DNA of 64,000 bases from Lachnospiraceae bacterium (GTDB lineage Bacteria > Bacillota > Clostridia > Lachnospirales > Lachnospiraceae), in contig JAILHF010000007.1 in the NCBI GenBank assembly GCA_024696005.1, positions 62,001 through 126,000 of the forward strand, given 5' to 3'. Position 1 is the first letter of the stretch. Each line of letters begins with the position of its first letter. A model generated the notes under the pieces. It saw only the letters and a list, made by a program, of their open reading frames with translations. It was not told the DNA's origin and ran no database searches. Below are positions 44,155 to 53,330 of the stretch, piece by piece. A program made the translations under genes and the position numbers.

Positions 44155-44989
44155 CCGCGATCCGTATCCTTCCTTCCTCGATCAGGATCTTGTGTTCCTT
44201 GTACAAATGGCCGACCGCGCGCTTGAACTCATTCTTGCTCATCCCGGTTTCCCTGCGGATGACTTCGGGATCGGCTTTTTCCGTAAAGGGAAGCACGCCG
44301 CCGTATGCATCCAGCAGTGCAAGGATGCGATCCATGTCCGGGATCAGCTGCACCTGCGCCTTTTCCCGGACGCTCAGGTTCAGCCTGCCGTCCTCACGCT
44401 TCTTTGTGACACGGGCACGCAGACGGCAGCCCGGCGTGATCCCCTCGTAAGGCTCCTGCTTCGGGATGATGGCGGAATAGATCCCGTCCACTGCAACAAA
44501 CATCCCGTACTTTTCGCTTTCCTGGTAAGCAAAGCCCTCCACATCATCCCCCGCTTTATAGGGCGGATCCGTGCGGAGTTCTTCATATACTTTCATGCTG
44601 GCGCAGAGCCGTCCGCTCTTGTCCTTGTACAGACGCACCAGCACCTCATCGTTTTCCCGCGGTCTCCAGCTCTGCTCCTTAAAGGGAAGGAACAGGTCCT
44701 TTTCGAGGCCCCAGTCCAGAAATGCCCCCAGCTTCCCCACACTGACCACTTTCAGGATGGCCGGCTCCGCTGCCGTCAGAAGAGGCGTGCGCGTGGTTGC
44801 GATCAGGCGGTCCTGCGAATCCCTGTAGAGGAAAACCTCCAGGCAGTCGCCCACAGCCGCCCCTGCGGGAAGCTGCGCTTTCGGGAGAAGGACACGCTCG
44901 CTCTCCGCGTCCGTACCTTCCGCAAGGTAAACCCCGAAATCCACTTTTTTGACGATAGTAAGATTCTGTTTTTCTCCGATCTTCAGCAT
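44144..44989 (-). CDS. CvfB-like S1 RNA-binding protein
   Basis: Protein of 281 residues. It has tandem S1-type beta barrels: KVDFGVYLAEG in the first, VGKLGAFLDWGLEKDLFLPF in the second and EKYGMFVAVDG in a third. It ends in a winged helix (MSKNEFKRAVGHLYKEHKI). This is the CvfB/YitL layout, conserved virulence factor B in Staphylococcus, a cytoplasmic RNA-binding regulator. It lies 26 bp after the antiporter gene and overlaps the CPBP gene. Confidence 0.9.
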   Translation of the reverse strand: MLKIGEKQNLTIVKKVDFGVYLAEGTDAESERVLLPKAQLPAGAAVGDCLEVFLYRDSQDRLIATTRTPLLTAAEPAILKVVSVGKLGAFLDWGLEKDLFLPFKEQSWRPRENDEVLVRLYKDKSGRLCASMKVYEELRTDPPYKAGDDVEGFAYQESEKYGMFVAVDGIYSAIIPKQEPYEGITPGCRLRARVTKKREDGRLNLSVREKAQVQLIPDMDRILALLDAYGGVLPFTEKADPEVIRRETGMSKNEFKRAVGHLYKEHKILIEEGRIRIADES

Positions 44990-45015
44990 CTCTTATCCCG
45001 TCCGTTCTGCCGCCG

Positions 45016-45999
45016 TCAGCGCAATACCGCAAAAACGATATCCGCAACATAGAGCAGCAGCATCACGATGCCCTTGCCGCGGCTGATCCCTTTTCCCGTA
45101 GCCGAAAAGCAGAGTGCAATGGCCATCACGCCGATCTGGATGATCATGTCATAAACCGAGGCGATGTTTACGGCGAAAGGATTGATCGCCGACGACACGC
45201 CCAGGATCAGCATCGCATTAAAAATGGAGGAACCGACGGCGTTTCCCACCGCCATGCCCACCTCACCCTTTCTGGCGGCCACGGTCGAGGTCACCAGCTC
45301 CGGAAGTGAGGTTCCCAGCGCGACCACGGTCAGTCCGATCAGGGTCTCGCTCATCCCGGCCGCGGCCGCGATCACCTTTGCGGAACGCACCACGAGGTCG
45401 CCGCCCAGCACGATCAGCGCCAGACCGATCAGGATCAGAAGAAAGCTCTTCCAGACAGGCATGGGCTTCTTCTCGTCTTCCTCCTGCACCGGATTCCTTT
45501 TTGCATCCAGGATCAGCACGACCAGATAGATCACGAAGCCCACCAGAAGCAGTATCCCCAGCCAGCGCGAGACCATGCCGGCATCTTCCGAAACCTTTCG
45601 GCCGAAGACCTTGCCGGAAAACAGGCTTGCACCGCTGGTGGCGAAGAGAAGAAGGACGCTCACGGCCAGACAGACCGGAAAGTCCCGCTTCAGGATCATC
45701 TTTTCCACAGGCACGGTATGAAAGAGGGCGCATACGCCCAGAACAACCAGAGTATTGAAGATATTGGAACCGAGGACATTACTGAGGGCGATCTCGTTCG
45801 AACCCTTGATCGCGGCGGAAGTACTGACTGCCAGTTCCGGCGCGCTGGTCCCCATGGCCACGATGGTCAGTCCGATGATCACACCGGGGACCTTGAAGAT
45901 CCGGGCCAGGGACGAGCTTCCGTCCACAAACAGATCCGCCCCCTTGATCAGAGCGGCAAACCCGACTAACAGCAGCAAACAGTATAATACGATCTCCAT
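45016..45999 (-). CDS. Calcium/sodium exchanger family membrane protein (YrbG-like)
   Basis: Protein of 327 residues with ten hydrophobic helices. It has the two inverted alpha repeats of CaCA exchangers: GLTIVAMGTSAPELAVSTSA in the first half and GLTVVALGTSLPELVTSTVA in the second, with the paired LGSNIFN and VGSSIFN segments. It exchanges Na+ or H+ for Ca2+ across the membrane; the exact ions are not readable. It lies 22 bp after cheV. Confidence 0.94.
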   Translation of the reverse strand: MEIVLYCLLLLVGFAALIKGADLFVDGSSSLARIFKVPGVIIGLTIVAMGTSAPELAVSTSAAIKGSNEIALSNVLGSNIFNTLVVLGVCALFHTVPVEKMILKRDFPVCLAVSVLLLFATSGASLFSGKVFGRKVSEDAGMVSRWLGILLLVGFVIYLVVLILDAKRNPVQEEDEKKPMPVWKSFLLILIGLALIVLGGDLVVRSAKVIAAAAGMSETLIGLTVVALGTSLPELVTSTVAARKGEVGMAVGNAVGSSIFNAMLILGVSSAINPFAVNIASVYDMIIQIGVMAIALCFSATGKGISRGKGIVMLLLYVADIVFAVLR

Positions 46000-46021
46000 T
46001 GTTTTTTCCCGCCTATTCTCC

Positions 46022-46924
46022 TTATTCCGTCACACCCAGCAGCCTGTCCACGGCACTCACCAGGCTGCCGATCTCGGGCTTGGTCAGCTGCGCATCCGCG
46101 CCCAGCTGCTCCCCTTTGCGCCGCAGATCTTCGTTGATCATCGAAGAAAAGATCACAACGACCAGATCCTTGAGCACTTCATCGCTCTTGATCAGCTTGG
46201 TCAGACGGTGTCCGTCCATCTGCGGCATCTCGATATCGGTGATCACACATTGCGCGTTCTTTTCCAGCGTGCCTTCCTGCTTCCACTGCGTGAGCAGATC
46301 CCAGGCCTGCTGCCCGTTTTCCGTATGGGTAAGCCTGGTATAGCCGGCCGTCTCCAGTGCCTGCACGATCAGCTTGTTCAGCAGGGCCGAATCCTCCGCG
46401 ATCAGGATGGGCACATCGATGCGGGCACGGCCCGAAAAAGCCTGCACATCCGTCATCTTCAGGCCGATCTCGGGATTGATGTCGGCGATGATCTTTTCGA
46501 AATCCAGTATGATGATGAGCTTGTCGCCTTTCTTTACGATGCCGGTCGAAACGCCGTCCTCGTTCCCGGCCGCCGTCGACGAAGGCTTCATGATATCCGC
46601 CCAGGATACCCTGTGTATCCCGAGAACGGCATCCACATGAAAGGCCAGGTCCAGGGAATTGAAGTTTGTGATGATGAAAAGGCCGCCGGGCTCCGACTCT
46701 CCCATCTGAAGGCAGCTCTTCAGATCGATGGCCGTGATCATGATGCCCCTGGGCATAAAGATCCCTTCGATCCCGGGATGGGCATGGGGTACCGGCGTCA
46801 CCTCCTGGTAAGTGATGATCTCTCGGACCTTAGCCACGTTGATCCCGTAATAGCGGTTTCCGAGCTTGAATTCCAGCACTTCCAGCTCATTTGTTCCGTT
46901 TTCCAGCAAAATATTCGTATCCAT
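46022..46924 (-). CDS. cheV: Chemotaxis coupling protein CheV
   Basis: Protein of 300 residues. A CheW-like domain (about 12-155: FKLGNRYYGINVAKVREIIT, PRGIMITAIDLKSCL) couples receptors to CheA. A receiver domain (about 170-295) follows, with ILIAEDS, the phospho-Asp in CVITDIEMPQMDG and VVIFSS. Phosphorylation tunes adaptation. It is the first gene of an operon with an ion exchanger, CvfB-like protein and CPBP protease, and is separate from any main chemotaxis cluster. ATG has GAGAGGAGAG upstream. Confidence 0.95.
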   Translation of the reverse strand: MDTNILLENGTNELEVLEFKLGNRYYGINVAKVREIITYQEVTPVPHAHPGIEGIFMPRGIMITAIDLKSCLQMGESEPGGLFIITNFNSLDLAFHVDAVLGIHRVSWADIMKPSSTAAGNEDGVSTGIVKKGDKLIIILDFEKIIADINPEIGLKMTDVQAFSGRARIDVPILIAEDSALLNKLIVQALETAGYTRLTHTENGQQAWDLLTQWKQEGTLEKNAQCVITDIEMPQMDGHRLTKLIKSDEVLKDLVVVIFSSMINEDLRRKGEQLGADAQLTKPEIGSLVSAVDRLLGVTE

Positions 46925-46957
46925 GGCACTCTCCTCTCAACCATAGTCAACATCTTC

Positions 46958-46986
46958 ATCTTACACGGATTCCGCGCAAAAAACAA
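46958..46986 (-). promoter_or_regulatory. Sigma-A promoter of the cheV operon
   Basis: Minus strand TTGTTT (46981-46986), a 17-base spacer and TAAGAT (46958-46963). The start would be about 27 nt before the cheV ATG. Confidence 0.65.
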
Positions 46987-46995
46987 GCCTGCATC

Positions 46996-47024
46996 GTGAC
47001 AGCCGCCTGCCGATATGGTATGAT
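46996..47024 (+). promoter_or_regulatory. Sigma-A promoter of hpt
   Basis: GTGACA (46996-47001), a 17-base spacer and TATGAT (47019-47024). It is divergent from the cheV promoter. GCCGATAT in its spacer resembles a flagellar sigma -10 but has no matching -35. Confidence 0.65.
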
Positions 47025-47058
47025 AGCAGAAAATCCCCGAAAAAGGAAGTGGCGAATT

Positions 47059-47586
47059 ATGGACAAGACAGACAAGATCGAAGTTTTAATCCCCGAAGAA
47101 GAGATCGATGCCAGGATCCGCGCGCTCGGGAAAGAGATCAGCGAAGCATATGCCGGACGTTCCCTGCATCTGGTAACGGTCCTGAAAGGCGGAGCCTTCT
47201 TCAGCTGTGAACTGGCAAAACGGATCACGGTTCCCGTCACGGTCGATTTCATGTCCGTCTCCAGCTACGGCAACGAAAAAAGCTCGAGCGGCGTGGTGCG
47301 CATCGTCAAGGACCTGGACGAGAGCCTGGAGGGCCGGGATGTTCTGGTGATCGAAGATATCGTGGACAGCGGAAGAACGCTTTCCTATCTTCTCGAGCTT
47401 CTGAAGGCACGCGGGCCGAAAAGCCTTGCTCTCTGCACCCTTCTGGACAAGCCCTCCCGCCGTACCCACGAGGTCAGAGTCGATTACACGGGCTTTGAAG
47501 TGCCGGACAAATTCATCGTCGGCTACGGACTGGATTACGCGCAGAAATACCGCAATCTCCCCTACATCGGAGTGATCGTATCCTGA
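47059..47586 (+). CDS. hpt: Hypoxanthine phosphoribosyltransferase
   Basis: Purine salvage enzyme of 175 residues converting hypoxanthine or guanine and PRPP to IMP or GMP. The PRPP-binding motif is VLVIEDIVDSGRTLSYLL, preceded by the VTVLKGGAFF loop and FMSVSSYG. FIVGYGLDYAQKYRNLPYIG is the C-terminal base-binding segment. The start at 47059 follows AGGAAG; an in-frame extension of 56 codons runs through the promoter and is noncoding. The secreted protease gene follows by 14 bp. Confidence 0.97.
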   Translation: MDKTDKIEVLIPEEEIDARIRALGKEISEAYAGRSLHLVTVLKGGAFFSCELAKRITVPVTVDFMSVSSYGNEKSSSGVVRIVKDLDESLEGRDVLVIEDIVDSGRTLSYLLELLKARGPKSLALCTLLDKPSRRTHEVRVDYTGFEVPDKFIVGYGLDYAQKYRNLPYIGVIVS

Positions 47587-47600
47587 AAGAGGACAAAACC

Positions 47601-50489
47601 ATGAAAAGAAGATTCTCCCCCCTCCCCGCTCTGCTCCTGAGCGCTCTTCTGCTGGGCAGCACGGCGCCGCAAAGCTTTGCGGCCGATCCGGCCGACAGTG
47701 ACGGGCTCACGGAAAACGGCGAAGACGCGGAAGAAACACCCGAAGCCGGCGGTAACAGCAGCTCCGGCGGTAACGCGGGCGGCGAAGACGGCAGTGCTTC
47801 GGCAACGGGTTACATCCTTACGCCCTGGGAGGAGGAAGACATCGCGATCCCCGGCGCTCCGGACTATTACTCCGCGCGCCTGCAGCTCATGCCGGGGGCC
47901 TCTTCGGAAAGCCTCGCCTCCGCGATCCCCGCGGCAAGGGACACATCTCCTGCTGCTGCAGCCTTCCCCGCCTCCTTTGACGGCGACTGGCTGGGCTACT
48001 TCCGGGATAATTATCCCCCCAACCGAAACCAGAACCCTTACGGTACCTGCTGGTCTTTTTCGACCAACGGGCTGGCCGAGTTTTATCTGATCAGCCACGG
48101 ACTGGCGGACAAGAGCGTCGACTTCAGTGAGCTGCATACGGTCTACTGGACCTACAACCAGGGAACGGCTTCGCCTGCGGGCGATACCGGCGACACGATC
48201 CGCCTGACCGATCCGCTGCGACGCATGCCGGGCGGTTCCCTCACCTACAGTGTGCAGACACTGATGCGCCAGCGCGGCTTTGTCTCCGAAAACGTCCTCC
48301 CCTATTCCGAAGCGAGGGAAGTCGAAAGCGGCACGCCTGCGGAGCCCGACACCGAAAGACAGGACAGCGCCTGGCTGAAAAACGCCTCCTACATCGGGAT
48401 CAAAAGCAATCCGGCGCTGATCAAGGGCGCGATCCTTCAGAACGGAGCCGTCGGCGTTTCCTTTCAGTCTAACCGTTCTTACTATGACAGGGATCACAAC
48501 TCCTATTATTATCCGACCGAGAGCGGGACCAACCACGCCGTGATGGCCGTCGGCTGGGATGACAATTTCCCTGCCGAAGCCTTTGGCTCCGAGGCTCCGG
48601 GTGACGGCGCCTGGCTGATCCGCAACAGCTGGTCCACGCAGGTAAGCGCCGACTACGACTCCTATTTCTGGCTGTCTTATTACGACGCCTCCCTGAAAGG
48701 GGCCTGGGTTCTGGAAGCAGATCTTCAGCCATACGACAGGAACTATTATTACGATTCCCAGATGCACGGGGTCTCCTCCCTGAATTACGGGCAGAGTTCC
48801 AAAGTCTGGAACGCCAATATCTTCCGGGCCGTGGGGCCGTCCGGAGCTGACACGGAAACGATCGAAGCCGTGAGCTTTGAAGTGCCCGGCAGCATGAAGA
48901 ACGGCACGGATTACGTCGTATCCGTCTATACGAATCTGAGCGACCCGCTCGATCCGCTTTCGGGCGGACTCAAAGCCAGGGTCAGCGGAACGATCTGGTT
49001 TCAGGGTTCCTACACGATCCCGCTTCCCTGCCCGGTAACGGTAAGAAAAGACAGTCTCTTCTCCGTCGTGGTCCGCTGCGCCGATTCCCGCACGCTCGTG
49101 CTCGAACAGTCGGCCAATGCAAAAAGCTGGGATTTTATCGACAGCAGCGTGAACGCGCAGCCCGGTCAGAGCTTCTGCTCTCCGGACGGCACGCACTGGA
49201 CGGACGTGGGCAGCCGCTTCAAGGCCAATCTCGTGATCTCTGCCCTGGCGAACGACCGCCCGCGCCTGCAGACACGCTCCGCTCTCTCTCCTGTTCCCGA
49301 CACGGACCTCGACGAGCTCTGGCTGGTCAAAGGCCAGCGCTTTACCCTGCCCAAAGGAGAAGCCTTCCAAAGCAGCGACGCCTCTGTCATCAAAGCCACC
49401 GCCTCGGGCAGCGTGAAAGCCGTAAAGGAAGGAAGCACGACCCTCAGGCGCAAAGACGGAAGCTCCTGCACCGCCCATGTCGTCACGCCCGTGCTGAGTG
49501 CATCCAAGCTGCGCTTAAGCCCCGGTGAAACGGCGGAACTCGGCATGAGCCTTTCATTTGGCGGAAACGATGTATCCGATCTTTATCCCGTGCTGTTTAC
49601 CAGCAGCAAGCCGGAAGTGGCCGTTTACGAAGACGGGCACGTCCGTGCCGTTGCAGCAGGCAGCACGAGCATCTCGGCCTATGTCAACGGCAAAGCCTTC
49701 AGCTGCAAAGTCACGGTCACGGCCGCGCCGGCCGTCTCCGCAAAGAGCGCCGAAAGCAGCCTGAACATGGCTCCCCTGCAAAAGCTCACCCTCCGCATCC
49801 CCGGCGTCAGCGCCAAAAAAAGAAGCTGGAGTTCCGATCATGAAATGAAGGAAAAAACGGAAAGCGGAAAACTTTTCTACGAAGATGATGTGGTGCGCAT
49901 CGATGCCGCGAAAGGACAGATCCTCGCCATCGGCTGCGGAAGCACAACGATCCGCTCCGACAACGGCATCTGCTTAAGCATCACGGTTTCGGAACCCGAG
50001 GAGCAGGTCCTGTATCTGACCCCCGGAAGCAGGAAGACGCTGAAATTCTATCAGCTCTCAAACAAGAATGCATCCTGGCAAACGGAGGATGCTTCGGTCG
50101 CGACGGTGGATGCGAAAGGGATCGTCCGGGGCGTCGCCGTCGGACAGACATTGATCCGCTGCGAATACAAAGGCTTTCATTACAGCGCCCTGGTTTATGT
50201 GGAAGCATTCCGCCTCGCCCCCGCGGAGGGACTCGTTCAAACAAAGGAAGGCCGCTACACGCTCAACATGCTGGTGGGCGGGACCGTGCGTCTTTCCTTC
50301 CTCGAAAACGAAAATTACCGCGTCCGGCACAACGCGGAAAACCACAGTGAGATCTTCTTCTTAAGCCGGAATCCATCAACAGCCCATGCCGACGAGAACG
50401 GAACCGTATACGCGCTCTCTCCCGGCAGCACTTCCCTGAAGCTCAGAACGGGCGGCCGCGACATCGTCATCAAAGTGAAGGTGGAATAA
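47601..50489 (+). CDS. Secreted papain-like (C1A) peptidase with lectin-like and Ig-like domains
   Basis: Protein of 962 residues. The signal peptide (LLLSALLLGSTAPQSFAA) is followed by a Gly/Ser/Glu-rich linker to about 70. The C1A peptidase (about 120-370) has the oxyanion Gln and catalytic Cys in QNPYGTCWSFS (Cys150), the His in GTNHAVMAVGWDD (about 312) and the Asn in LIRNSWS (about 342). A lectin-like beta domain (about 400-570) and several bacterial Ig-like (Big2) repeats follow, e.g. VAVYEDGHVRAVAAGSTSIS. There is no sorting motif. It probably degrades host or dietary protein or remodels surface proteins. It lies 14 bp after hpt and shares its transcript. Confidence 0.9.
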   Translation: MKRRFSPLPALLLSALLLGSTAPQSFAADPADSDGLTENGEDAEETPEAGGNSSSGGNAGGEDGSASATGYILTPWEEEDIAIPGAPDYYSARLQLMPGASSESLASAIPAARDTSPAAAAFPASFDGDWLGYFRDNYPPNRNQNPYGTCWSFSTNGLAEFYLISHGLADKSVDFSELHTVYWTYNQGTASPAGDTGDTIRLTDPLRRMPGGSLTYSVQTLMRQRGFVSENVLPYSEAREVESGTPAEPDTERQDSAWLKNASYIGIKSNPALIKGAILQNGAVGVSFQSNRSYYDRDHNSYYYPTESGTNHAVMAVGWDDNFPAEAFGSEAPGDGAWLIRNSWSTQVSADYDSYFWLSYYDASLKGAWVLEADLQPYDRNYYYDSQMHGVSSLNYGQSSKVWNANIFRAVGPSGADTETIEAVSFEVPGSMKNGTDYVVSVYTNLSDPLDPLSGGLKARVSGTIWFQGSYTIPLPCPVTVRKDSLFSVVVRCADSRTLVLEQSANAKSWDFIDSSVNAQPGQSFCSPDGTHWTDVGSRFKANLVISALANDRPRLQTRSALSPVPDTDLDELWLVKGQRFTLPKGEAFQSSDASVIKATASGSVKAVKEGSTTLRRKDGSSCTAHVVTPVLSASKLRLSPGETAELGMSLSFGGNDVSDLYPVLFTSSKPEVAVYEDGHVRAVAAGSTSISAYVNGKAFSCKVTVTAAPAVSAKSAESSLNMAPLQKLTLRIPGVSAKKRSWSSDHEMKEKTESGKLFYEDDVVRIDAAKGQILAIGCGSTTIRSDNGICLSITVSEPEEQVLYLTPGSRKTLKFYQLSNKNASWQTEDASVATVDAKGIVRGVAVGQTLIRCEYKGFHYSALVYVEAFRLAPAEGLVQTKEGRYTLNMLVGGTVRLSFLENENYRVRHNAENHSEIFFLSRNPSTAHADENGTVYALSPGSTSLKLRTGGRDIVIKVKVE

Positions 50490-50513
50490 AAAACGCCCCG
50501 CCGGAAGGCGGGG
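50486..50513 (-). terminator. Intrinsic terminator of the surface-protein operon
   Basis: Minus strand stem CCCCGCC/GGCGGGG with a TTCC loop, then CG and TTTTTTT. It overlaps the end of the convergent protease gene, for which it may also act on the plus strand. Confidence 0.85.
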
Positions 50514-50534
50514 TGATCGCATGATCAAAAAGCA

Positions 50535-51806
50535 TCACTCGGTAAGACTGTAATGATTGCGGGCATTCCAGAGTATCCACTCCCGGTACCCCGCTTCCTC
50601 CACGGCCCGGATCTGTTCCCTGACCTGCTCTTCCCCGTAGGAGATATGACCGTTCACCCAGGTGGCCGTAAAATCCTGCAGCCAGGGGCGCACCACGGCG
50701 CATTCGTCTTCGGGGATTTCGGAAAGCTCCGTGGATGAGAGCGTGAGCGCAGCCAGGACCGTATCATGGGGTGCCGCATCCGGGACATCAAGCCCGAACA
50801 CTCCGTTTCCGTAATGGGAAGGATAGATCATCGGGCAGAGCGCATCCACCGCGGAGGCCAGCTCCACATAGTCCTGCCCCACTTTCCCCACATCCGTGGG
50901 ATTTCCGATCACCGTTCCGAAAAGGTCCGCCGTCAGCGGGACCTTTTTATCATGGACCGCCGCAGCCGCGTCGGACAAAAAGTCCGTGATAAATTCATGT
51001 TTGTTCTCTTCCGTGAGTTCCGTTCCGTAAGATGCATCCTCCGTTCCGGCTCCGACCGGGAAGCGCACATAGTCAAACTGTATCTCATCAAAACCCAGAT
51101 CCGCGGAATAACAGGCAAGCTCGATCAGGTAATCCCAGACCTCCCTGCTGCAGGGATTGACCCAGGCCAGATCCTTTCCGTCCGTGACCGGATTGCCGGC
51201 TGCATCCAGAAGCGCCAGCTCCGGGGCTGCTTCCGCCAAAAGCGGATCCTTGAAGCATACGATGCGCGCGATCGTGATGATCCCGTGCTCCTTCAATCCG
51301 GCAAGCATCTCTTCGGGATCCCGGATGTAACGCACACAGTTTCCCATCTGCGCAGCTTTCATCTCCTCCGGCAGCTGAAAGGTCACTTCACCGGCATCGT
51401 TCTTGACATCAATGACCATGGCATTGAGCTCGGTGGAATCCAGCAGCGTGACCAGTTCTTCCATGCGCTCGCTTCCGGCTACCGGGCCGGTGACATAGAT
51501 CCCCTTTACCGGATCGTGTTCCTTCTTCCACTCAGCCTTCGAAAAGAGCTCCTGCTCCGTTTCTGCCTCATTATCCGAAACGGCTTCCGCTTCGGATACC
51601 GAATTTTCCGAAGCGATAAAGAGTTCTTTGACCTCGGGCTCCTTCTCCCCGTGCGGCAGGCGCAGGATCACAAAACGCCACGCCAGGAAAACCAGGCCTC
51701 CCAGGGCCGCCAGGCCGGCAAGGATCCCCAGAGCGATGAACGGCCCCCTGTATTTCCCGTACTTGCGGCGTCTCTGTTGTCGAAGCCATTCCCTGCGTGT
51801 TGTCAT
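50535..51806 (-). CDS. Membrane-anchored putative glycoside hydrolase (DUF4015)
   Basis: Protein of 423 residues. A cytoplasmic basic start (WLRQQRRRKYGK) and one membrane helix are followed by an acidic linker. A TIM-barrel domain (about 108-423) has KGIYVTGPVAGS, LNAMVIDVKNDAGEV, ITIARIVCFKDPLLA, DLAWVNPCS and FDEIQFDYVRFP. This is the DUF4015 putative glycoside hydrolase family; the FDYVRFP Asp is a likely catalytic residue. It acts outside the cell. Its ATG overlaps the stop of the SH3 gene as ATGA, so the two are coupled. The substrate is unknown, perhaps cell-wall or capsule glycan. Confidence 0.85.
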   Translation of the reverse strand: MTTRREWLRQQRRRKYGKYRGPFIALGILAGLAALGGLVFLAWRFVILRLPHGEKEPEVKELFIASENSVSEAEAVSDNEAETEQELFSKAEWKKEHDPVKGIYVTGPVAGSERMEELVTLLDSTELNAMVIDVKNDAGEVTFQLPEEMKAAQMGNCVRYIRDPEEMLAGLKEHGIITIARIVCFKDPLLAEAAPELALLDAAGNPVTDGKDLAWVNPCSREVWDYLIELACYSADLGFDEIQFDYVRFPVGAGTEDASYGTELTEENKHEFITDFLSDAAAAVHDKKVPLTADLFGTVIGNPTDVGKVGQDYVELASAVDALCPMIYPSHYGNGVFGLDVPDAAPHDTVLAALTLSSTELSEIPEDECAVVRPWLQDFTATWVNGHISYGEEQVREQIRAVEEAGYREWILWNARNHYSLTE

Positions 51807-52549
51807 TGGCGTTCCTCAACAAAATGACTGTTCACATACGCGACATCCCCTTCGTAGCGTATGCGGTACCAGTCCGGTGATTCTTCGTTATCCAGGACAT
51901 CCACGGCCTCTCCCCGGTCCAGGCTGCCCAGAATGGGAGCATCCGTGCTGGGTCCGGAGCGGATGTTGACCTGGGTATTGACGTAATACTGCGTGGGGAC
52001 GGGTGTCGGTGTCGGGGGAACTTCTTCCTCCTCTTTTTCTTCGATGCGGCCGGCTTCTTCGTCCACGCGCGCCAGAAGGAAACGCCCCGCATGCTCCGTG
52101 ATCCACGCCACGTCCCCTCCGTGAAAGAAGGTATTCTCCGGCTCTTCTCCTTCACCGTCGAGCGGATACACCTTCAGCGTCCCCTCTCCCTTTTCCAGTT
52201 CGGCCGGCAGGTTCACGTAATATGTCACCGGGGAAGACAGCTTTTCGACACCGCTGCACTCGTAAACGGCAGCGGAAAACGTGCGGTCCGTGATCCCCAG
52301 ACTGTTCAGGGCGTTCAGTGTTTCTTCGCTGTCCGGCTCGTGGGAGATCAGCACAAGTTCCGTCATCTCGGGAGCGCTGCCTTCCACGTAAAAGCCGTTA
52401 TCCCCGTATACGCGTTCCGCTGCGCTTGAAACGGCCGGCGGCGTCACGAGCGTGTCGTTCTTCCACTGCTTCCAATATACCAGTGCGAATACAAGAAGCC
52501 CTGCCAAAAGCAGGGCTCTTATCAGAAAGAATACTCTCTTCGCTTCCAA
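51803..52549 (-). CDS. Membrane-anchored SH3-domain protein
   Basis: Protein of 248 residues. An N-terminal membrane helix (IRALLLAGLLVFALVYW) is followed by an extracellular beta-rich middle part with no family I recognise. A bacterial SH3 domain ends it (about 188-246: TQVNIRSGPSTDAPILGSLD, WYRIRYEGDVAYVNSHFVEE), usually a peptidoglycan-binding module. It starts at TTG one base after the stop of the preceding gene with no ribosome binding site, so it depends on coupled translation. It overlaps the DUF4015 gene by 4 bp. Confidence 0.82.
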   Translation of the reverse strand: MEAKRVFFLIRALLLAGLLVFALVYWKQWKNDTLVTPPAVSSAAERVYGDNGFYVEGSAPEMTELVLISHEPDSEETLNALNSLGITDRTFSAAVYECSGVEKLSSPVTYYVNLPAELEKGEGTLKVYPLDGEGEEPENTFFHGGDVAWITEHAGRFLLARVDEEAGRIEEKEEEEVPPTPTPVPTQYYVNTQVNIRSGPSTDAPILGSLDRGEAVDVLDNEESPDWYRIRYEGDVAYVNSHFVEERQ

Positions 52550-52550
52550 T

Positions 52551-53240
52551 TTACTTCACACGGAGTTTCCGGAAGCAATATGCGGCGCCGAGAAGGCTGA
52601 CCAGCAGGATCGCGTAAGAAACCGGAAACGCAGTGCCTGTCTGCGGTGCTCTCACTCCGCTGCCCGCCGAGAACTTCACGACTGCGACGGGAGAGAAGCT
52701 CTTAAAGACCGCCGTTACTTCGTTGGACCCGATCGCCGAAGGGACAATCTCTTCCCAGGCTCCGTTCACATAATGCAGGAGCACAACGGTGTCGCCCGGG
52801 TTGATGCCGGGAACCGTGAGTGTCACGGTGTAAGTACCGTCGGCATTCTTTGCCGCACCGGGTTCCGCATGGACCTCCGCCACGCTCAGAACATTTGCCA
52901 CCACGATCTTGGTACCGTCTCCTGCCGCAGCTACGATCGCCGCATTTCCGAAACGGGTTCCGAGACTCTTCAGATCATTCAGCATATTTTGAAGCTTTAC
53001 GACCACAGACTGGACCGTGGCTTCGTTTGTGGCTTCCACAACAATGCCCGGGGTCTTGCTGTTCGTTCTTCCGGCATACCCGGACGGAGAATCGGCGCCC
53101 TGGACGGACGTGCTGGCTTTCTGGTCGGGCGAGGCACTTCCCGCGTTTCCCGTATCGGGACTGGGAGCGGCCATGGCCGGCATCACGCTCGCGACAAAGA
53201 TCGTCACGACTGTCATCAATATCGCAAATTTCTTTTTCAT
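52551..53240 (-). CDS. Secreted protein with LPXTG-like (APQTG) anchor
   Basis: Protein of 229 residues. The signal peptide is MKKKFAILMTVVTIFVASVM and then PAMAA. A Ser/Thr/Pro-rich linker precedes one beta-rich domain (about 60-190: GTYTVTLTVPGINPGDTVVL). The end, APQTG (198-202), a hydrophobic stretch and RKLRVK, has the shape of a sortase signal with Ala replacing Leu. No sortase gene is in the window. The start at 53240 has AGGAGG at good spacing; eight earlier codons are noncoding. It is the first of a three-gene surface-protein operon. Confidence 0.75.
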   Translation of the reverse strand: MKKKFAILMTVVTIFVASVMPAMAAPSPDTGNAGSASPDQKASTSVQGADSPSGYAGRTNSKTPGIVVEATNEATVQSVVVKLQNMLNDLKSLGTRFGNAAIVAAAGDGTKIVVANVLSVAEVHAEPGAAKNADGTYTVTLTVPGINPGDTVVLLHYVNGAWEEIVPSAIGSNEVTAVFKSFSPVAVVKFSAGSGVRAPQTGTAFPVSYAILLVSLLGAAYCFRKLRVK

Positions 53241-53330
53241 CCGGACCTCCTTTCCCCTGCGCACAGGGTATCAATATAATATTAGCGCGTTTGCAGGGAT
53301 TTGTCCATACTGCAAAACATATGCCTATTC

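Noticed and set aside
47006..47024. Sigma-28 promoter for hpt
   Set aside because: GCCGATAT is present but no TAAA-like -35 lies 15-16 bases upstream, and a good sigma-A promoter overlaps it.
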